A stretch of 8,557 nt of DNA from Vulcanococcus sp. SFB_649D_100_25. Its GTDB lineage: Bacteria; Cyanobacteriota; Cyanobacteriia; PCC-6307; Cyanobiaceae. The stretch spans positions 1-8,557 of the forward strand of contig JAURGL010000071.1 of assembly GCA_030833825.1 (NCBI GenBank), read 5' to 3'. Shown here piece by piece: positions 7,828-8,557 of the stretch (positions are counted from its first letter, which is position 1; each line of letters begins with the position of its first letter). The notes under the pieces were generated by a model. It made no database searches. It had not been told where the DNA came from and saw nothing but the letters and a program-made list of their open reading frames with translations. The position numbers were made by a program, and so were the translations under genes.

Positions 7828-8256
7828 TCAGATGAAGTACATGGCCTGAGCCAGCAGCAGTTCATCGCGCTGTGTCAGCAGGCTGGCAAGGCTGATGGCT
7901 TTCAGCCGCTGTTCGCGTTGTTGCTTTAACCCTTGCGCGATTTGGTTCAGCACCTGCTGTTCCGCCGTGGACCCCCGGCTGGGGGCTGGACTCGGTTCCG
8001 GCTCCAGGCAGTCGAGGACCTCCGCCAGGCTGATCGATGCGGCCGGTCGGGCGAGCTGATACCCCCCCTTGGGACCGCGAATGCTCCGGAGCAGCCCCGC
8101 TTTGCGCAGGCTCCCCATCATCTGCTCGAGATAACGCTCAGGGATCTGCTGGCGCGTCGCGATCTGGGCCACCTGCAGCCTCTCTCCGCTGGGCTGAACA
8201 CCCGCGAGCTCGATCAGGGCCAGAAGCGCATAGCTGGTTTTGGCGCTGAACAGCAC
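7828..8256 (-). CDS. Rrf2 family transcriptional regulator
   Basis: This is a 142-residue winged-helix DNA-binding protein that would act as a dimer. The N-terminal domain begins LFSAKTSYALLALIELA. It continues through the recognition region QIPERYLEQMMGSLRKAG and the wing RSIRGPKGGYQLAR, all typical of Rrf2/IscR/CymR proteins. The dimerisation part contains just one cysteine (Cys83, in LDCLEPEP), so the three-cysteine Fe-S site of IscR or NsrR is absent. It may respond to a small ligand, as CymR-type members do, or bind a cluster in another way. The C-terminal part is rich in Gln, Leu and Ala. I start at GTG 8256 because relatives begin with (M)xFSxKT; the frame stays open to TTG 8286, which would add ten residues. 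Neither start has a clear ribosome site. The Ca2+-ATPase gene lies 26 nt downstream on the same strand, so the regulator may control the pump and itself. The divergent DASS permease gene is another possible target. Confidence 0.92.
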   Translation of the reverse strand: MLFSAKTSYALLALIELAGVQPSGERLQVAQIATRQQIPERYLEQMMGSLRKAGLLRSIRGPKGGYQLARPAASISLAEVLDCLEPEPSPAPSRGSTAEQQVLNQIAQGLKQQREQRLKAISLASLLTQRDELLLAQAMYFI

Positions 8257-8395
8257 GGCTTGTCGGGTCCGCTGGCACTGCTGCAACCATAAACTACGGC
8301 AGCCAAGTCGGGAATAAGGTTCAATTTATCGCTAGTTCTGGCAGTGCTTCTGGGGAGCTGGCTCTCGCTTGGGGCTATTCCCGATCTTCTCGCTG

Positions 8396-8401
8396 TGTAA
8401 T
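8396..8401 (+). promoter_or_regulatory. Possible -10 box for the DASS permease gene
   Basis: TGTAAT matches the TATAAT consensus at five of six positions and lies 24 nt before the TTG at 8426. No convincing -35 box stands 16-18 nt upstream, so this is weak. The rest of the 169-nt divergent region (8257-8425) must also hold the Rrf2 gene's promoter, for which I find no clear boxes. Confidence 0.25.
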
Positions 8402-8425
8402 CTGAAGGCCTCTTGGCTTGTCCCC

Positions 8426-8557
8426 TTGGCCGACCTTCTTGTCGTCCTGTCCCAGCCCGGTGCACTGATCACCCTCCTGGTGCTGGCCGCTTCGGTCGTT
8501 TTGTTCGTGACCGGCTGGCTGGCCCCTGAGCTCACCGGCCTGCTAGCGGCAGCGCTG
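8426..8557 (+). CDS. SLC13/DASS family permease, N-terminal fragment
   Basis: The first 44 codons of a membrane protein run off the window end without a stop. The peptide reads ADLLVVLSQPGALITLLVL and then a helix ending in VVLFVTGWLAPELTGLLAAA. The pattern of a first helix followed by (E/G)WLxPxLxxLL is typical of the divalent anion:Na+ symporter (SLC13/SAC1-like) proteins of cyanobacteria, often labelled sodium/sulfate transporters. The start is TTG 8426: upstream in-frame codons back to 8393 contain no ATG or GTG. GAAGG (8404-8408) is 17 nt away, too far for a standard ribosome site. The gene is divergent from the Rrf2 regulator. Substrate (sulfate, dicarboxylate or another anion) cannot be judged from this fragment. 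Confidence 0.7.
   Translation, partial: MADLLVVLSQPGALITLLVLAASVVLFVTGWLAPELTGLLAAAL

Noticed and set aside
6866..7849. A 327-codon open frame on the plus strand opposite the Ca2+-ATPase
   Set aside because: It is a His/Gln/Gly-rich shadow of the ATPase gene with no domain, and it runs into the end of the Rrf2 gene.
7828..8256. The Rrf2 protein as an IscR-type Fe-S regulator
   Set aside because: Only one cysteine is present in the effector region; the three-cysteine cluster site is absent, so I do not use the iscR name.
8332..8535. A 67-codon minus-strand open frame over the divergent region and DASS start
   Set aside because: It has no recognisable features and overlaps the promoter region and the recognisable membrane protein start on the plus strand.

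Overview
The window is about 8.6 kb of GC-rich bacterial DNA that looks like a unicellular picocyanobacterium (Synechococcus/Cyanobium type). The grounds are the recognisable cyanobacterial proteins: an Amt1-type ammonium transporter with a signal peptide, a DUF4278 'YRG' protein, a small protein of a kind I recall from picocyanobacteria, an Rrf2 regulator starting LFSAKTSYALLAL, and a DASS-type permease. This is inference from protein character; no marker gene is present. No rRNA, tRNA, insertion sequence, CRISPR array or phage gene is visible. The window reads as ordinary chromosome devoted largely to ion transport.

Layout. (1) 2-2607, plus strand: the 3' end of a Na+/H+ antiporter, a DUF389 membrane protein and a CaCA-family Ca2+/cation antiporter, closely spaced and probably co-transcribed. 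The CaCA start region lies in a long inverted repeat. (2) 2614-3143, minus strand: a DUF4278 protein, an intrinsic terminator, then a 72-residue four-cysteine protein whose only Shine-Dalgarno-like sequence lies inside the terminator stem. The last gene converges on the CaCA gene with a 6-nt gap. (3) 3144-3447: a divergent intergenic region of about 300 nt with a 15-bp palindrome and an NtcA-like site followed by weak promoter elements. (4) 3448-5058, plus strand: amt1 and a strong intrinsic terminator. (5) 5066-8256, minus strand: an Rrf2 regulator followed 26 nt later by a P2A Ca2+-ATPase, a likely two-gene operon converging on amt1. (6) 8426-end, plus strand: the start of an SLC13/DASS permease, divergent from the Rrf2 gene.

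How the genes fit together. Six of nine genes are ion or solute transporters or likely membrane proteins of that kind. Two are predicted Ca2+ extruders with different energy sources: CaCA uses an ion gradient and the ATPase uses ATP. The Rrf2-ATPase pairing suggests the pump is under dedicated transcriptional control. amt1 handles nitrogen uptake and its promoter region carries a plausible NtcA site.

I see no clear new multi-gene system. The points most worth a second look are the terminator/RBS overlap, the hairpin over the CaCA start, the palindrome between the DUF4278 gene and amt1, and the Rrf2-Ca2+ pump operon. Start codons are uncertain for four genes, and each case is explained in its entry.
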